64,000 nucleotides of DNA from Erwinia sp. JUb26 (GCF_003751505.1 NZ_RJVB01000001.1:310001-374000), one strand, 5' to 3'; positions 41,234-52,128 are shown, counted from the stretch's first letter. A program made the numbers and translations. Notes: a model not told the origin generated them from the letters alone.

Positions 41234-43198
41234 ATGCGTTTGTTTATTGCCGAAAAACCCAGCCTTGCCCGCGCGATTGCGGATGTCCTGCCGAAACCCC
41301 ACCGTCGCGGCGACGGTTTTATCGCCTGCGGTGACAATCAGGTCGTCACCTGGTGCGTTGGGCACCTGTTGGAGCAGGCGCAGCCGGACAGCTATAACAG
41401 CCGTTTTGCCCGCTGGTCGCTGGCCGATTTGCCGATCGTGCCGGAAAAGTGGCAGCTGCAGCCGCGCCCGTCGGTGGCAAAACAGCTTAACGTGATTAAA
41501 AAGCTGCTGGGGGAAGCCAGCGAAGTGGTTCACGCAGGAGACCCGGATCGTGAAGGGCAACTGCTGGTGGACGAAGTGCTGGATTATCTGACCTTACCGG
41601 CGGAAAAACGTGCCGCCGTACAGCGCTGCCTGATAAACGATCTCAACCCGCAGGCGGTGGAGCGCTCGATTGGCCGACTGCGGCAGAATCGCGAATTTAT
41701 TCCACTGTGCGTCTCGGCGCTGGCGCGTTCGCGCGCCGACTGGCTGTACGGCATCAATATGACCCGCGCCTACACGCTGCTGGGGCGCAACGCCGGTTAT
41801 GACGGCGTGCTGTCGGTCGGTCGGGTGCAGACCCCGGTGTTGGGCCTGGTGGTGCGGCGCGATGAAGAGATTGAAAACTTCGTGGCGAAAGATTTCTTCG
41901 AGGTGAGGGCACATATCGTCACCCCGCAGGATGAACGCTTCGTTGCCCTGTGGCAACCCAGTGAATCCTGCGAACCCTATCAGGACGAAGAGGGGCGACT
42001 GCTGCATCGCCCGCTGGCCGATCACGTGGTCGCGCGCATCGGCGGCCAGCCCGCACTGGTCACCAGTTATAACGATAAGCGTGAGAATGATACCGCGCCG
42101 CTGCCGTTTTCGCTTTCCAGCCTGCAAATCGAAGCCGGTAAGCGGTTTGGCCTGAGCGCGCAAATCGTGCTGGATACCTGCCAGCGTCTGTACGAAACCC
42201 ACAAGCTGATCACCTATCCGCGTTCGGACAGCCGCTATCTGCCGGACGAGCATTTTGCCGCCCGTCATTCGGTGCTGAATGCGATAAACAGCCATCAGCC
42301 GGACCTGACGCCGCCCGCCGATTTTAATACCGATATTCGTAACCGCTGCTGGGATGATAAAAAAGTCGATGCCCACCACGCCATTGTGCCGACGGCGCGC
42401 AGCAGCCGGGTTTCGCTGAATGAAAACGAGCAGCGCATTTACCGGCTGATCGCCACCCAGTATCTGATGCAGTTTTGCCCCGATGCGGTTTACCGCAAGT
42501 GTGTGATTGAGCTGGATATCGCCGGCGGGAAGTTTATCGCCAAGGCGCGGTTCCTGGCGGAAGCGGGCTGGCGGGCGCTGTTGGGCAGTAAAGAACGCGA
42601 CGAGGAAAATGACGGCACGCCGCTGCCGGTGGTGGCAAAGGGCGATGAGTTACTGTGTGAGCGCGGCGAAGTGGTGGAGAAGCAGACCCAGCCGCCGCGC
42701 CCCTTTACCGACGCCACGCTGCTGTCGGCGATGACCGGGATCGCGCGTTTTGTGCAGGATAAAGATCTGAAGAAGGTGCTGCGCGCTACCGACGGTCTGG
42801 GGACCGAAGCGACGCGGGCGGGTATTATCGAACTGCTGTTTAAGCGCACTTTCCTGTTTAAAAAGGGGCGCTATATTCACTCCAGCCCGGCGGGAAGGGC
42901 GCTGATCCACTCTTTACCGGAAATGGCCGCGCGGCCGGATATGACCGCGCACTGGGAATCGACGCTGACCAAAATCAGTGAAAAGCAGTGCCGCTATCAG
43001 GACTTTATGCAGCCGCTGGTGGAGACGCTGTACTCGCTGATCCATCAGGCTCGCCAGCAGCCTGCGGCCCACGCTTTTCGCGGGCTGCCCGCGCCGTCGT
43101 CGGGCCAGGCGAAGAAGCCGCATCGTAAAACGGCTTCTTCGAAGGCGGGTACGGGTAAGTCCAGACCGTCGGGGGAGAGGGATTCCGGCAGCGACTAG
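41234..43198 (+). CDS. topB: DNA topoisomerase III
   Basis: 654-residue type IA topoisomerase that decatenates replication intermediates. An N-terminal Toprim domain ([17 protein letters not shown]) precedes the catalytic Tyr in [13 protein letters not shown]. The C-terminus is basic and lacks zinc fingers. Together with selD it keeps the E. coli order. Confidence 0.97.
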   Translation: MRLFIAEKPSLARAIADVLPKPHRRGDGFIACGDNQVVTWCVGHLLEQAQPDSYNSRFARWSLADLPIVPEKWQLQPRPSVAKQLNVIKKLLGEASEVVHAGDPDREGQLLVDEVLDYLTLPAEKRAAVQRCLINDLNPQAVERSIGRLRQNREFIPLCVSALARSRADWLYGINMTRAYTLLGRNAGYDGVLSVGRVQTPVLGLVVRRDEEIENFVAKDFFEVRAHIVTPQDERFVALWQPSESCEPYQDEEGRLLHRPLADHVVARIGGQPALVTSYNDKRENDTAPLPFSLSSLQIEAGKRFGLSAQIVLDTCQRLYETHKLITYPRSDSRYLPDEHFAARHSVLNAINSHQPDLTPPADFNTDIRNRCWDDKKVDAHHAIVPTARSSRVSLNENEQRIYRLIATQYLMQFCPDAVYRKCVIELDIAGGKFIAKARFLAEAGWRALLGSKERDEENDGTPLPVVAKGDELLCERGEVVEKQTQPPRPFTDATLLSAMTGIARFVQDKDLKKVLRATDGLGTEATRAGIIELLFKRTFLFKKGRYIHSSPAGRALIHSLPEMAARPDMTAHWESTLTKISEKQCRYQDFMQPLVETLYSLIHQARQQPAAHAFRGLPAPSSGQAKKPHRKTASSKAGTGKSRPSGERDSGSD

Positions 43199-43248
43199 GT
43201 CTGACCTGAGAGCTTTTTTGGCCGCGGGATGTGTGCGAGAAACTCCCG

Positions 43249-43280
43249 CAATCGGGCAATCGGGCAATCGGGCAATCGGC
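43249..43280. repeat. 8-base tandem repeat, about 3.9 copies
   Basis: CAATCGGG repeated three times and then CAATCGG, in the gap between converging topB and nudG. A short sequence repeat of the slippage-prone kind, outside any coding frame. Confidence 0.9.
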
Positions 43281-43307
43281 TAAATCTGCAGAATTAAGCG
43301 GTAAAGC

Positions 43308-43703
43308 TTAGCGATCCAAATAAGCCTGAAGCAGCGGAATATCGGCAGGGGCCAGCGCGAAGCTGAACGCCTCTGCCGGCTCCACCCACGCCAGCGCCTG
43401 ATGGCAGCTTGCCGTCACTTCTCCACTGAACTCGGTGACCAGCCAGGCGTGCAGATTGATTTTCCGCGCCCCAACAATCCGGATTTCGCTGGCGATGTAG
43501 CAGCCGATAACGGCATCGATCGCCAGCTCTTCCTTAAGCTCGCGGGCCAGCGCCTGCTGCTGGCTTTCCCCGGCGTCTACCTTACCCCCGGGAAACTCCC
43601 ACAGACCGGGCTGATCGCCCTGCGGCCCGCGCTGGGCCAGCAGGAGCCTGCCGTCGCGCAGGATCATCGCGGCGACGACTTCCAGCGCGATTACGTTCGC
43701 CAT
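43308..43703 (-). CDS. nudG: Pyrimidine (deoxy)nucleoside triphosphate diphosphatase, Nudix family
   Basis: 131 residues. The Nudix box GGKVDAGESQQQALARELKEEL is complete (about 34-55). E. coli NudG hydrolyses CTP, 5-methyl-dCTP and oxidised nucleotides, cleaning the pool. Its ATG (43703) overlaps the xthA stop in a TGATG junction, so translation is coupled. MutT is the nearest alternative, but the C-terminal LAPADIPLL is NudG-like. Confidence 0.88.
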   Translation of the reverse strand: MANVIALEVVAAMILRDGRLLLAQRGPQGDQPGLWEFPGGKVDAGESQQQALARELKEELAIDAVIGCYIASEIRIVGARKINLHAWLVTEFSGEVTASCHQALAWVEPAEAFSFALAPADIPLLQAYLDR

Positions 43704-44509
43704 CAGAATTCGAACTGTGCCCAAATCGGTGCATGGTCTGACGGTTTTTCCATGCCGCGAATATCGTAATCAATGCCGGTCGCCGTGCAGCGATCCGCCA
43801 GCGGCTGGCTGGCCAGCAGCAAATCAATGCGCAGTCCGCGATTGTCATCGAAGCCTTTGGAGCGGTAGTCGAACCAGGAGAAACGGTCGTTAACCGCGTT
43901 ATTCTGCGCGCGCCAGGTGTCCACCAGACCCCAGTTCATCAGTCGCTCCATCCATTCGCGCTCTTCCGGCAGGAACGAGCACTTTCCGGTGCGCAGCCAG
44001 CGCTTGCGGCTGTCTTCGCCAATGCCGATATCCAGATCGCTGCTGCTGATGTTCATATCACCCATAATCAGCACCGGATTGGCCGGGCTCTGTTCCTGCT
44101 CCAGGTAACTTTGCAGATCGCGATAAAACTTCTCTTTCGCCGGGAACTTGATCGGGTGGTCGCGGCTTTCCCCCTGCGGGAAGTAGCCGTTAATGACCGT
44201 CAGCAGGCCCGCTGGGGTTTCAATGTCGGCCATAATAATACGGCGCTGAGCGTACTCATCATCTCCGGGGAAACCGCGGCGGACGGCGACCGGTGGCGCT
44301 TTGCAGAGCAGGGCAACGCCGTAGTGGCCCTTCTGGCCGTGATAGAACACGTTATAGCCGAGCTTCGCGACCTCTTCCAGCGGGAACATATCGTCGTGAA
44401 CCTTGGTTTCCTGCAGGCCGATAACGTCCGGCTGATGCTGTTCAACGATGGCGGCAAGCTGGTGCGGGCGAGCGCGTAGCCCGTTGATATTAAAGGAGAC
44501 AAATTTCAT
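43703..44509 (-). CDS. xthA: Exonuclease III
   Basis: 268-residue AP endonuclease / 3'-5' exonuclease of base excision repair. Active-site stretches are [50 protein letters not shown] and [13 protein letters not shown] 44509 matches the E. coli start; a second ATG 12 bases upstream is in frame. First gene of the pair with nudG. Confidence 0.97.
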   Translation of the reverse strand: MKFVSFNINGLRARPHQLAAIVEQHQPDVIGLQETKVHDDMFPLEEVAKLGYNVFYHGQKGHYGVALLCKAPPVAVRRGFPGDDEYAQRRIIMADIETPAGLLTVINGYFPQGESRDHPIKFPAKEKFYRDLQSYLEQEQSPANPVLIMGDMNISSSDLDIGIGEDSRKRWLRTGKCSFLPEEREWMERLMNWGLVDTWRAQNNAVNDRFSWFDYRSKGFDDNRGLRIDLLLASQPLADRCTATGIDYDIRGMEKPSDHAPIWAQFEF

Positions 44510-44673
44510 AGCGTAGGCCATTTCGTGGCGAAAAGATGGCGGAATGGTAGCAGAAACCGGGCAAAAATGTCATCTGTTGCCGGGATGAAAACGCAGTCAA
44601 AGGTAATGAAAGGCAAAATCGGACGTTAAGGTGAGGGATTTTAAAACGCAAGAAACGGGAGTGATATCTGAAA

Positions 44674-44758
<85 letters not shown>

Positions 44759-44846
44759 AGGGGAAGCGCATTAACAATTCACAACACTGAAAAATGACAT
44801 GGCGTTCATTTTTCATCTTCATTTCACCCGAAAGAGCAGGTTGAAA

Positions 44847-44931
<85 letters not shown>

Positions 44932-44966
44932 ACTGGCCTGACTACTGTGCTTGTTAAGCGGGGCGC

Positions 44967-44994
44967 ATCATATCAAATGAACTGACGCTGTAAA
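44967..44994 (-). promoter_or_regulatory. Strong tRNA-Tyr promoter with GC-rich discriminator
   Basis: On the minus strand TTTACA (44989-44994), 16 bases, TATGAT (44967-44972), then GCGCCCCGC. The discriminator is the type that makes stable-RNA promoters subject to stringent control. Nearly the same as the E. coli tyrT promoter as I recall it. Confidence 0.88.
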
Positions 44995-45040
44995 GCCCCG
45001 GATTCCAGAAAATAGCGCGTTCGCTGATTTTTTGCCCGAA

Positions 45041-45067
45041 CTGCTGTTTTGTAAGGCAAAACAGCAG
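45041..45067 (-). terminator. purU terminator hairpin
   Basis: Eleven-pair stem CTGCTGTTTTG / CAAAACAGCAG with loop TAAGG, just past the purU stop; no long T-run after it. Confidence 0.55.
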
Positions 45068-45075
45068 TATCGGCA

Positions 45076-45924
45076 TCACAGAATAATCGTGCGGTTGCCG
45101 TAAACAAACACGCGCTGCGCCAGTACCTGATACAGGGCACGGCTCAGGGCATTTTTCTCTACGTCTCGGCCCGCGCGCATCATATCTTCTGCGGTGTAGG
45201 TATGATCCACGTGGATTACGTCCTGCATAATGATCGGGCCTTCGTCGAGGTTATCGTTCACGTAGTGCGCGGTCGCGCCGATGATTTTCACGCCGCGCTC
45301 ATAGGCCTGGTGATAAGGACGAGCACCGATAAAGGCCGGCAGGAACGAGTGGTGAATATTGATAATCTGGTTCGGGTAGCGCTGAACGAACGCCGGGGTC
45401 AGCACGCGCATATATTTCGCCAGCACCACATAGTCCGGCTGGTAGCGATCGATTTCCGCCGCCATATTGTTGTCGTGATCCTCGCGCGTCAGGCCTTCAT
45501 GGCTGACCAGCACGAACGGGATGTCAAAACGTTCAACCAGCGTACGCAGTGTCTCGTGGTTGCCGATAACGGCGGCAATCTCAACATCCAGCCCGCCGTA
45601 GGCGCTTTTCATCAGCAGATCGCCCAGGCAGTGCGCCTCTTTCGTCACCAGGATGACAATACGGCGGCGGCCGGCGGGCTGCAGCTCGCGCACCGAACCG
45701 GTCGGCAGCGCACTATCAAGATCGGCCAACAGGGTGGTATCGTTGAAGATGCCTTCCAGTTCGGTACGCATAAAGAAGCGCCCGGTACGGTGATCCACGA
45801 ACTCGTTGTTCTGAACGATGTTCAGTTCGTGCTTGTAACAGATGTTGGTAATTTTCGCGATCAGCCCTTTAGCATCCGGGCAGATGGTGCGTAAAACTTT
45901 GCGTTGCAGTGTTTGCGCTTGCAT
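45076..45924 (-). CDS. purU: Formyltetrahydrofolate deformylase
   Basis: 282 residues (280 in E. coli). An N-terminal ACT domain (about 8-85) precedes the formyltransferase-like catalytic domain, with active-site NIHHSFLPAFIGA and HYVNDNLDEGPII. Releases formate from 10-formyl-THF, which supplies PurT and balances one-carbon pools. Lies between tRNA-Tyr and ychJ as in E. coli. Confidence 0.96.
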   Translation of the reverse strand: MQAQTLQRKVLRTICPDAKGLIAKITNICYKHELNIVQNNEFVDHRTGRFFMRTELEGIFNDTTLLADLDSALPTGSVRELQPAGRRRIVILVTKEAHCLGDLLMKSAYGGLDVEIAAVIGNHETLRTLVERFDIPFVLVSHEGLTREDHDNNMAAEIDRYQPDYVVLAKYMRVLTPAFVQRYPNQIINIHHSFLPAFIGARPYHQAYERGVKIIGATAHYVNDNLDEGPIIMQDVIHVDHTYTAEDMMRAGRDVEKNALSRALYQVLAQRVFVYGNRTIIL

Positions 45925-45963
45925 TACGATGGTAATCCTGTCGATACAAAAGGGAAATCAGGG

Positions 45964-46425
45964 TCAGTTCTGACCGCAGCATTTCTTGTATTTTTTGCCA
46001 GAGCCACAGGGGCACTGATCATTGCGCCCGATTGGCGGGAAGGTTCCGTCAATATAGTACCAGCGTTGCTCCTCACGAAGAAAGCGCGAACGTTCATGAA
46101 TAAAGCTTTCACGCTGATTTTCCGTGAAACGCGCAAAAAATGTCACGTATCCCTGAGCAGAATCGGCCATGATTTCGCTGCTGATGACGTTCAGTCCCTG
46201 CCATTCCGTGGCGGCGTAGCTCTCTTCAATGCTGTCAGTGAAACGCTCCGCGTGGCAGGAAGGGTGCCAGCTCTCGATCAAATAGCGGGTGTTACGCTTT
46301 ACGTAGGCGCAGTAGCGAGAGCGCATTAATACTTCCGGCGTTGCAGGGAGTGATGCACCTTTTAGATACGATTCACAACATAAGCTATACTGCATTCCGC
46401 TACCGCACGGACAAGGTTCAGACAC
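45964..46425 (-). CDS. ychJ: UPF0225 SEC-C motif protein YchJ
   Basis: 153 residues with zinc-binding SEC-C motifs at both ends: [13 protein letters not shown] (residues 5-17) and [13 protein letters not shown] near the C-terminus. The middle is NTF2-like. Function unknown. Divergent from rssA. Confidence 0.93.
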   Translation of the reverse strand: MSEPCPCGSGMQYSLCCESYLKGASLPATPEVLMRSRYCAYVKRNTRYLIESWHPSCHAERFTDSIEESYAATEWQGLNVISSEIMADSAQGYVTFFARFTENQRESFIHERSRFLREEQRWYYIDGTFPPIGRNDQCPCGSGKKYKKCCGQN

Positions 46426-46587
46426 GTTGACTCCAGCTCTCTGATATACGGGTTATTCAGGATTTGTGGGCTGATGGTAACCGACCCGCGGCAGTGATGC
46501 CATTTTGATCGTTATGAATGCCCGTTTGGGACCTTTGCCGCAGGTATGTGGCAGAAAAAGGATGCAGGTATCAAAGCCAGAGGTGGA

Positions 46588-47493
46588 ATGAGACAGATTA
46601 AAATCGGACTGGCGTTGGGATCGGGTGCGGCGAAGGGCTGGTCGCATATCGGGGTGATTAACGCCCTCGAACGTGCCGGTATCCGTATTGATGTCGTCGC
46701 AGGCTGTTCCGTTGGCGCGCTGGTCGGTGCGGCGTATGCCAGTCGGCGGCTGCCGCTGATGGAGTCCTGGGTGCGGTCGTTCAGCTACTGGCAGGTGATC
46801 CGCCTGATGGATCTCTCCTGGCAGCGCGGTGGCCTGCTGCGCGGCGAACGGGTGTTCAGCCACGTGCGGCGTCTGATTGCCAACGAAAACATTGAACAGT
46901 GCAGCCTGCCTTTTGGCGCGGTAGCCACTAACCTGAGCACAGGCCGAGAACTCTGGCTGACGGAAGGGGATCTGCATCAGGCGGTCAGAGCGTCATGCAG
47001 TATGCCCGGCCTGCTGTCACCGGTGGGCTGGAACGGTTACTGGCTGGTTGACGGGGCGGTGGTTAATCCGGTGCCGATTTCCTTAACCCGCGCGCTGGGA
47101 GCCGATATTGTGATTGCCGTTGATCTGCAACATGACGCGCATCTGATGCAGCAGGATCTGTTTTCCGTAACGCCGCATCCCGAAGGGGAAGAGATTGTTG
47201 AACCGCACAGCTGGGGCGGAAGACTGCGGCAGCGGCTGGGTCGGATGGTGCAGCGCAAAGTGAACCACTCGCCGAGCGCGATGGAAATCATGTCCACCTC
47301 GATACAGGTGCTGGAAAATCGTCTGAAGCGCAACCGTATGGCGGGCGATCCGCCGGACGTTCTGCTGCAGCCGTTCTGCCCGCAAATCTCCACGCTGGAT
47401 TTTCATCGCGCTGAGGAAGCGATCGAAGCGGGAAAACTGTCAGTTGAAAAGAAAATGGATGAATTACTGCCACTTGTCCGCGACAGACAATAG
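46588..47493 (+). CDS. rssA: Patatin-like phospholipase RssA
   Basis: 301 residues, as in E. coli. The oxyanion stretch ALGSGAAKGWSHIG, nucleophile Ser41 in GCSVG and the DGA motif (LVDGAVVNP) give the patatin Ser-Asp dyad. Physiological substrate unknown. ATG 46588 with AGGTGG upstream; the frame extends to 46546 without conservation. Precedes rssB. Confidence 0.93.
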   Translation: MRQIKIGLALGSGAAKGWSHIGVINALERAGIRIDVVAGCSVGALVGAAYASRRLPLMESWVRSFSYWQVIRLMDLSWQRGGLLRGERVFSHVRRLIANENIEQCSLPFGAVATNLSTGRELWLTEGDLHQAVRASCSMPGLLSPVGWNGYWLVDGAVVNPVPISLTRALGADIVIAVDLQHDAHLMQQDLFSVTPHPEGEEIVEPHSWGGRLRQRLGRMVQRKVNHSPSAMEIMSTSIQVLENRLKRNRMAGDPPDVLLQPFCPQISTLDFHRAEEAIEAGKLSVEKKMDELLPLVRDRQ

Positions 47494-47588
47494 CGTAATC
47501 AATTTATCATGCGGATAGCGCCAATTCAGAGAGGCACATCTGCGATTTATAGACCACTATTGAGGTATCTGTTTTGCAGGGGAGAACA

Positions 47589-48602
47589 ATGGAAAAACCG
47601 TTAAGTGGAAAACGCATTCTCATCGTTGAGGACGAAGTCGTTTTCCGCTCCCTGCTTGAGAACTTCCTCACTTCACTCGGCGCGCAGATAAGCCTGGCGG
47701 ATGACGGCGTTAAGGCTCTGGAACTGCTGGCCGTGAGCCAGCCGGATATGATGATTTGCGATCTGGCCATGCCGAACATGGACGGCCTGACGCTGGTCAG
47801 CCACCTGCGCAGCACGGGGCAGACGCTGCCTATTCTGGTGATCTCCGCCACGGAAAACATGTCTGACATTGCCAAAGTGCTGCGCCTGGGCGTGCAGGAC
47901 GTGCTGCTAAAGCCGGTGAAAGATTTGGCTCGCCTGCGGGAAGTGGTCTTCGAGTGCCTCTACCCCTCAATGTTTACCTCTAAAGTTGACGAGGATGAAC
48001 AGCTGTTCCAGGACTGGGATGCGCTGGTACGCGATCCCGCCGCCGCTGCCAAGCTCCTGCAGCAGCTACAGCCGCCGGTTCAGCAGACCATCGCCCGTTG
48101 CCGGATAAACTATCGCCAGCTTACCATGGCCGAACAGCCGGGCCTGGTTCTGGATGTGGCGGCATTATCAGAGAAAGATCTGGCCTTTTACTGTCTTGAT
48201 GTCACCCGCGCCGGGGATAATGGCGTGCTGGCCGCGCTGTTATTGCGAGCATTATTTAACGGCCTGCTTCAGGAACAATTGTCCGGGCAGTCTCAGCGGC
48301 TGCCCGAGTTAAGTGGATTGCTGACTCAGGTTAATCAATTATTACGCCAGGTTAATCTCGACGGGCAATTTCCTTTGCTGGTTGGTTATTATAACCGCGA
48401 CCTGAAAAATTTGATTCTGGTCTCCGCAGGTCTTAATGCCTCGCTCAGTATTCACAGCCAGCAAATTCAGTTGAGCAATGGCGTACCGCTCGGCACGCTG
48501 GGCAGTACGCATCTTAATCAAATCAGCCAGCGTTGTGATGCCTGGCAGTGCCAGGTTTGGGGCGCTGGCGGCAGGCTGCGGTTAATGCTGAGTACGGATT
48601 AA
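47589..48602 (+). CDS. rssB: RpoS-recognition adaptor / response regulator RssB
   Basis: 337 residues. Receiver domain with the phospho-acceptor at Asp58 (MMICDLAMP) and Lys in LLKPVKD. The C-terminus is a degenerate PP2C-like domain. It delivers sigma-S to ClpXP. ATG 47589 follows GGGGAG. The C-terminal half is nearly identical to E. coli (DLAFYCLDVTRAG, QRCDAWQCQVWG). Confidence 0.95.
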   Translation: MEKPLSGKRILIVEDEVVFRSLLENFLTSLGAQISLADDGVKALELLAVSQPDMMICDLAMPNMDGLTLVSHLRSTGQTLPILVISATENMSDIAKVLRLGVQDVLLKPVKDLARLREVVFECLYPSMFTSKVDEDEQLFQDWDALVRDPAAAAKLLQQLQPPVQQTIARCRINYRQLTMAEQPGLVLDVAALSEKDLAFYCLDVTRAGDNGVLAALLLRALFNGLLQEQLSGQSQRLPELSGLLTQVNQLLRQVNLDGQFPLLVGYYNRDLKNLILVSAGLNASLSIHSQQIQLSNGVPLGTLGSTHLNQISQRCDAWQCQVWGAGGRLRLMLSTD

Positions 48603-48794
48603 CCGGTCGCGCTCCTTTCTCTCTGCCCGGCAAGACAGAGGCATCGATAAGCTTTACACTTGGGTAATTATCTTAATTTTTGCTGAAATGAATTCACCAG
48701 GATAAATCCGTGTGGGACTAACTGGTATACTCACTCTGTTTTTAAACTCGACATATCAAGTAATAACTTGAACGGCCTAATGAGAGGTACTTTG

Positions 48795-49703
48795 ATGTCT
48801 GCCCATAATTCTAAAGTCAAAAAAGCGGTAATCCCGGTTGCAGGTTTGGGAACACGTATGTTGCCAGCAACTAAAGCGATTCCTAAAGAGATGCTGCCGC
48901 TGGTTGATAAGCCGTTAATTCAGTATGTCGTTAACGAGTGTATCGCGGCTGGAATTACCGAAATTGTGCTGGTTACGCACTCGTCTAAAAATTCCATCGA
49001 AAACCACTTTGACACCAGTTTTGAACTGGAAGCGATGCTGGAAAAACGCGTTAAGCGCCAGCTGCTGGAAGAAATCCAGTCAATCTGCCCGCCGCACGTG
49101 ACCATCATGCAGGTCCGTCAGGGCCTGGCGAAAGGTCTGGGCCACGCGGTGATGTGCGCATGGCCGGTGGTGGGCAACGAGCCTGTCGCAGTGATCCTGC
49201 CGGACGTGATCCTGGATGAGTATGAGTCAGACCTGTCGAAAGAGAACCTGGCCGATATGATCCGCCGCTTCGACGAAACGGGCCACAGCCAGATCATGGT
49301 TGAGCCGGTAGCCGATGTGACCGCCTACGGTGTGGTTGACTGCAAAGGCGCCGAGCTGAAAGCCGGTGAAAGCGCTCCGATGGTGGGTGTGGTTGAGAAG
49401 CCTAAAGCCGATAAGGCGCCGTCTAACCTGGCGGTCGTGGGTCGTTACGTGCTGTCTGCGGACATCTGGCCACTGCTGGCGAAAACCCCTCCGGGTGCCG
49501 GTGATGAAATCCAGCTGACCGACTCCATCGCGATGCTGATGGAAAAAGAAACCGTTGAAGCCTATCACCTGAAAGGCGTCAGCCATGACTGCGGTAACAA
49601 ACTGGGTTACATGCAGGCCTTCGTAGAGTACGGCGTTCGCCACAACACGCTCGGCAGTGATTTCAAAGCGTGGCTGGAAAGCACCGTAGGCAATAAAAAA
49701 TAA
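48795..49703 (+). CDS. galU: UTP-glucose-1-phosphate uridylyltransferase
   Basis: 302 residues. Makes UDP-glucose from glucose-1-phosphate and UTP. The nucleotide-binding motif is [19 protein letters not shown] and the sugar region is VVEKPK. ATG 48795 is behind GAGAGG. A TATACT with extended -10 (TGG) lies at 48726-48731. Twenty-four bases before ugd, so it supplies that enzyme's substrate. Confidence 0.98.
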   Translation: MSAHNSKVKKAVIPVAGLGTRMLPATKAIPKEMLPLVDKPLIQYVVNECIAAGITEIVLVTHSSKNSIENHFDTSFELEAMLEKRVKRQLLEEIQSICPPHVTIMQVRQGLAKGLGHAVMCAWPVVGNEPVAVILPDVILDEYESDLSKENLADMIRRFDETGHSQIMVEPVADVTAYGVVDCKGAELKAGESAPMVGVVEKPKADKAPSNLAVVGRYVLSADIWPLLAKTPPGAGDEIQLTDSIAMLMEKETVEAYHLKGVSHDCGNKLGYMQAFVEYGVRHNTLGSDFKAWLESTVGNKK

Positions 49704-49727
49704 TTTCATTTTAACCGGGACAACACA

Positions 49728-51068
49728 ATGAAAGTCACCGTATTTGGTATCGGTTACGTCGGACTGGTGCAGGCTGCTGTTCTGGCAGAAGTTGGACATG
49801 ACGTTCTCTGCATCGATGTTGACGCAAGCAAGGTCGAAAACCTTAAAAAAGGCCATATTCCAATTTTTGAGCCAGGACTGACTCCGCTGGTCATGCAGAA
49901 CTATGAGGCCGGTCGCCTGAAGTTCTCCACGAACGCCGAGGAAGGGGTGAATCACGGTGTGATGCAGTTTATCGCCGTGGGAACGCCGCCGGATGAAGAC
50001 GGTTCTGCCGACCTGAAGTATGTCACTGCCGTGGCGCGCACGATCGCCCAGCATATGACCTCGCACAAAGTGGTGCTGGATAAATCTACCGTACCGGTAG
50101 GCACAGCCGATCGCGTGCGTCAGGTGATGGAAGAGACGCTGAAAGGACGCGGTGTTGAACTGACCTTTGATGTCGTGTCTAACCCGGAATTCCTGAAAGA
50201 GGGCGCGGCGGTCAACGACTGTATGCGCCCTGAGCGTATTGTGATTGGTACCGACAACGACGAAGTTGTCGAGCTGCTGCGTGAGCTCTATGAGCCATTC
50301 AACCGCAACCATGACCGTATGATCCTGATGGATATCCGCAGTGCGGAGCTGACCAAGTATGCGGCAAACTGCATGCTGGCCACTAAAATCAGCTTTATGA
50401 ATGAAATCTCCAACCTGGCCGAGCGCCTGGGCGCTGACGTTGAGAAAGTGCGTCAGGGGATTGGTTCAGATTCGCGTATCGGTTACTCCTTTATCTACCC
50501 TGGCTGCGGCTACGGCGGTTCCTGCTTCCCGAAAGATGTGCAGGCGCTGATCCGTACCGCAGAGCAGATTGGCTACACGCCGCGTCTGTTGCAGGCGGTG
50601 GAAGACGTCAACGATTCGCAGAAGAACAAGCTGCCGACCTTTATCAAGCATCACTTCGGTGAAAATCTTGAGGGCAAAACGTTTGCTCTGTGGGGCCTGT
50701 CATTTAAGCCTAACACCGATGATATGCGTGAAGCGTCAAGCCGCGTGCTGATGGAAGCACTGTGGCAGGCCGGGGCGACCGTACAGGCCTTCGACCCGGA
50801 AGCGATGGATGAAGCGCAGCGCATCTACGGCCACCGCAGCGATCTCAAGCTGATGGGAACCAAAGAAGCTGCACTGCAGGGTGCTGATGGCCTGGTGATC
50901 TGCACCGAGTGGCAGAACTTCCGCGCGCCGGATTTTGACGTGATTAAAGATGCCCTGAAAGAAGCCGTGATTTTTGATGGTCGTAACCTGTATGATCCGG
51001 AAAGAATCAGCAAACGCGGTTTTGTCTATTATGCAATTGGCCGCGGAGCATCTCTAAACATTGCATAA
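49728..51068 (+). CDS. ugd: UDP-glucose 6-dehydrogenase
   Basis: 446 residues. Oxidises UDP-glucose to UDP-glucuronate in two NAD+ steps. The Rossmann motif [11 protein letters not shown] is at the N-terminus, catalytic Cys266 in YGGSCFPKD, and a C-terminal UDP-binding domain follows. It is longer than the 388-residue E. coli Ugd and belongs to the Pseudomonas/Rhizobium-like type. E. coli has no ugd here; galU is next to hns there. Fourteen bases separate it from the epimerase gene. Confidence 0.94.
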   Translation: MKVTVFGIGYVGLVQAAVLAEVGHDVLCIDVDASKVENLKKGHIPIFEPGLTPLVMQNYEAGRLKFSTNAEEGVNHGVMQFIAVGTPPDEDGSADLKYVTAVARTIAQHMTSHKVVLDKSTVPVGTADRVRQVMEETLKGRGVELTFDVVSNPEFLKEGAAVNDCMRPERIVIGTDNDEVVELLRELYEPFNRNHDRMILMDIRSAELTKYAANCMLATKISFMNEISNLAERLGADVEKVRQGIGSDSRIGYSFIYPGCGYGGSCFPKDVQALIRTAEQIGYTPRLLQAVEDVNDSQKNKLPTFIKHHFGENLEGKTFALWGLSFKPNTDDMREASSRVLMEALWQAGATVQAFDPEAMDEAQRIYGHRSDLKLMGTKEAALQGADGLVICTEWQNFRAPDFDVIKDALKEAVIFDGRNLYDPERISKRGFVYYAIGRGASLNIA

Positions 51069-51082
51069 TTGAAGAGGCAAGT

Positions 51083-52090
51083 ATGAAATATCTGGTTACC
51101 GGCGCAGCAGGATTTATTGGCTTTCACGTCACTCAACGCCTGCTGGATGCCGGTCACCAGGTTATCGGTATCGATAACCTGAATGATTATTACGACGTTA
51201 ATCTGAAAACTGCCCGCCTCGATTTGGTTACCACCCATCCCGAATTCACCTTTATCAAAATTGACCTTGCCGACCGTGAAGGCATGGCCAGTCTGTTTCG
51301 TGAGCAGCGTTTCCAGCGCGTAATTCACCTTGCCGCTCAGGCCGGTGTGCGTTATTCACTGGAAAATCCCCTGGCGTACGCGGACGCAAATCTTATCGGC
51401 CATTTAAATATTCTTGAGGGCTGCCGCCATAATCAGGTGGAACATTTGCTGTATGCCTCTTCCAGCTCGGTATATGGCCTGAATCGTAAATTACCGTTCT
51501 CGACGGATGATTCCGTTGACCATCCGGTCTCATTGTATGCGGCAACGAAAAAGGCCAATGAGCTGATGTCCCATACTTATTCTCATCTGTACGGCATTCC
51601 GACTACCGGGCTGCGCTTCTTTACGGTCTATGGCCCCTGGGGCCGGCCGGATATGGCACTGTTCAAATTCACCCGCGCTATTCTCGCGGGCGAAAGTATT
51701 GATGTTTATAATAATGGTGAAATGCGTCGGGACTTTACCTACATTGACGATATTGCCGAATCTATCCTGCGCCTGCAGGATATTATTCCCCAGCGTGATG
51801 ATAGCTGGACGGTGGAAACCGGCAGCCCGGCCAACAGCTCAGCGCCTTATCGGGTCTACAATATCGGTAACAGCCAGCCGGTGATGTTAATGGACTACAT
51901 CAAAGCGCTGGAGAATGCGCTGGGGCAAACCGCCAGCAAAAATATGCTGCCGATGCAGCCCGGTGACGTACTGGATACCAGCGCCGACACCCGCGCGCTG
52001 TACGAGGCAATAGGCTATAAGCCTCAGACTTTAGTCGCGGACGGTGTGGCACGCTTTGTAGCGTGGTACAGGGACTTCTATCAGGTGTGA
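51083..52090 (+). CDS. UDP-glucuronate 4-epimerase (extended SDR)
   Basis: 335 residues. NAD-binding TGAAGFIG at 7-14, catalytic Tyr152 and Lys156 (YAATKK), and SSSSVYG. The NDYYDVNLK and TVYGPWGRPDMA stretches separate UDP-glucuronate epimerases from GalE. The product is UDP-galacturonate, for polysaccharide or lipopolysaccharide. Last gene of galU-ugd-epimerase; a terminator follows. Confidence 0.88.
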   Translation: MKYLVTGAAGFIGFHVTQRLLDAGHQVIGIDNLNDYYDVNLKTARLDLVTTHPEFTFIKIDLADREGMASLFREQRFQRVIHLAAQAGVRYSLENPLAYADANLIGHLNILEGCRHNQVEHLLYASSSSVYGLNRKLPFSTDDSVDHPVSLYAATKKANELMSHTYSHLYGIPTTGLRFFTVYGPWGRPDMALFKFTRAILAGESIDVYNNGEMRRDFTYIDDIAESILRLQDIIPQRDDSWTVETGSPANSSAPYRVYNIGNSQPVMLMDYIKALENALGQTASKNMLPMQPGDVLDTSADTRALYEAIGYKPQTLVADGVARFVAWYRDFYQV

Positions 52091-52100
52091 TGACGAAATA

Positions 52101-52128
52101 AAAAAAGGAAGCGAAAGCTTCCTTTTTT
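52101..52128. terminator. Bidirectional terminator epimerase/hns
   Basis: AAAAAA-GGAAGC-GAAA-GCTTCC-TTTTTT: GC-rich stem with a GAAA tetraloop and A/T runs on both sides. Confidence 0.88.

Noticed and set aside
43201-43307. CRISPR-like repeat near topB
   Set aside because: The units are eight bases, directly abutting, with no spacers.
49227-50312. 361-codon open frame on the minus strand opposite galU/ugd
   Set aside because: Lies fully antisense to two conserved enzymes; composition is typical of an antisense shadow.
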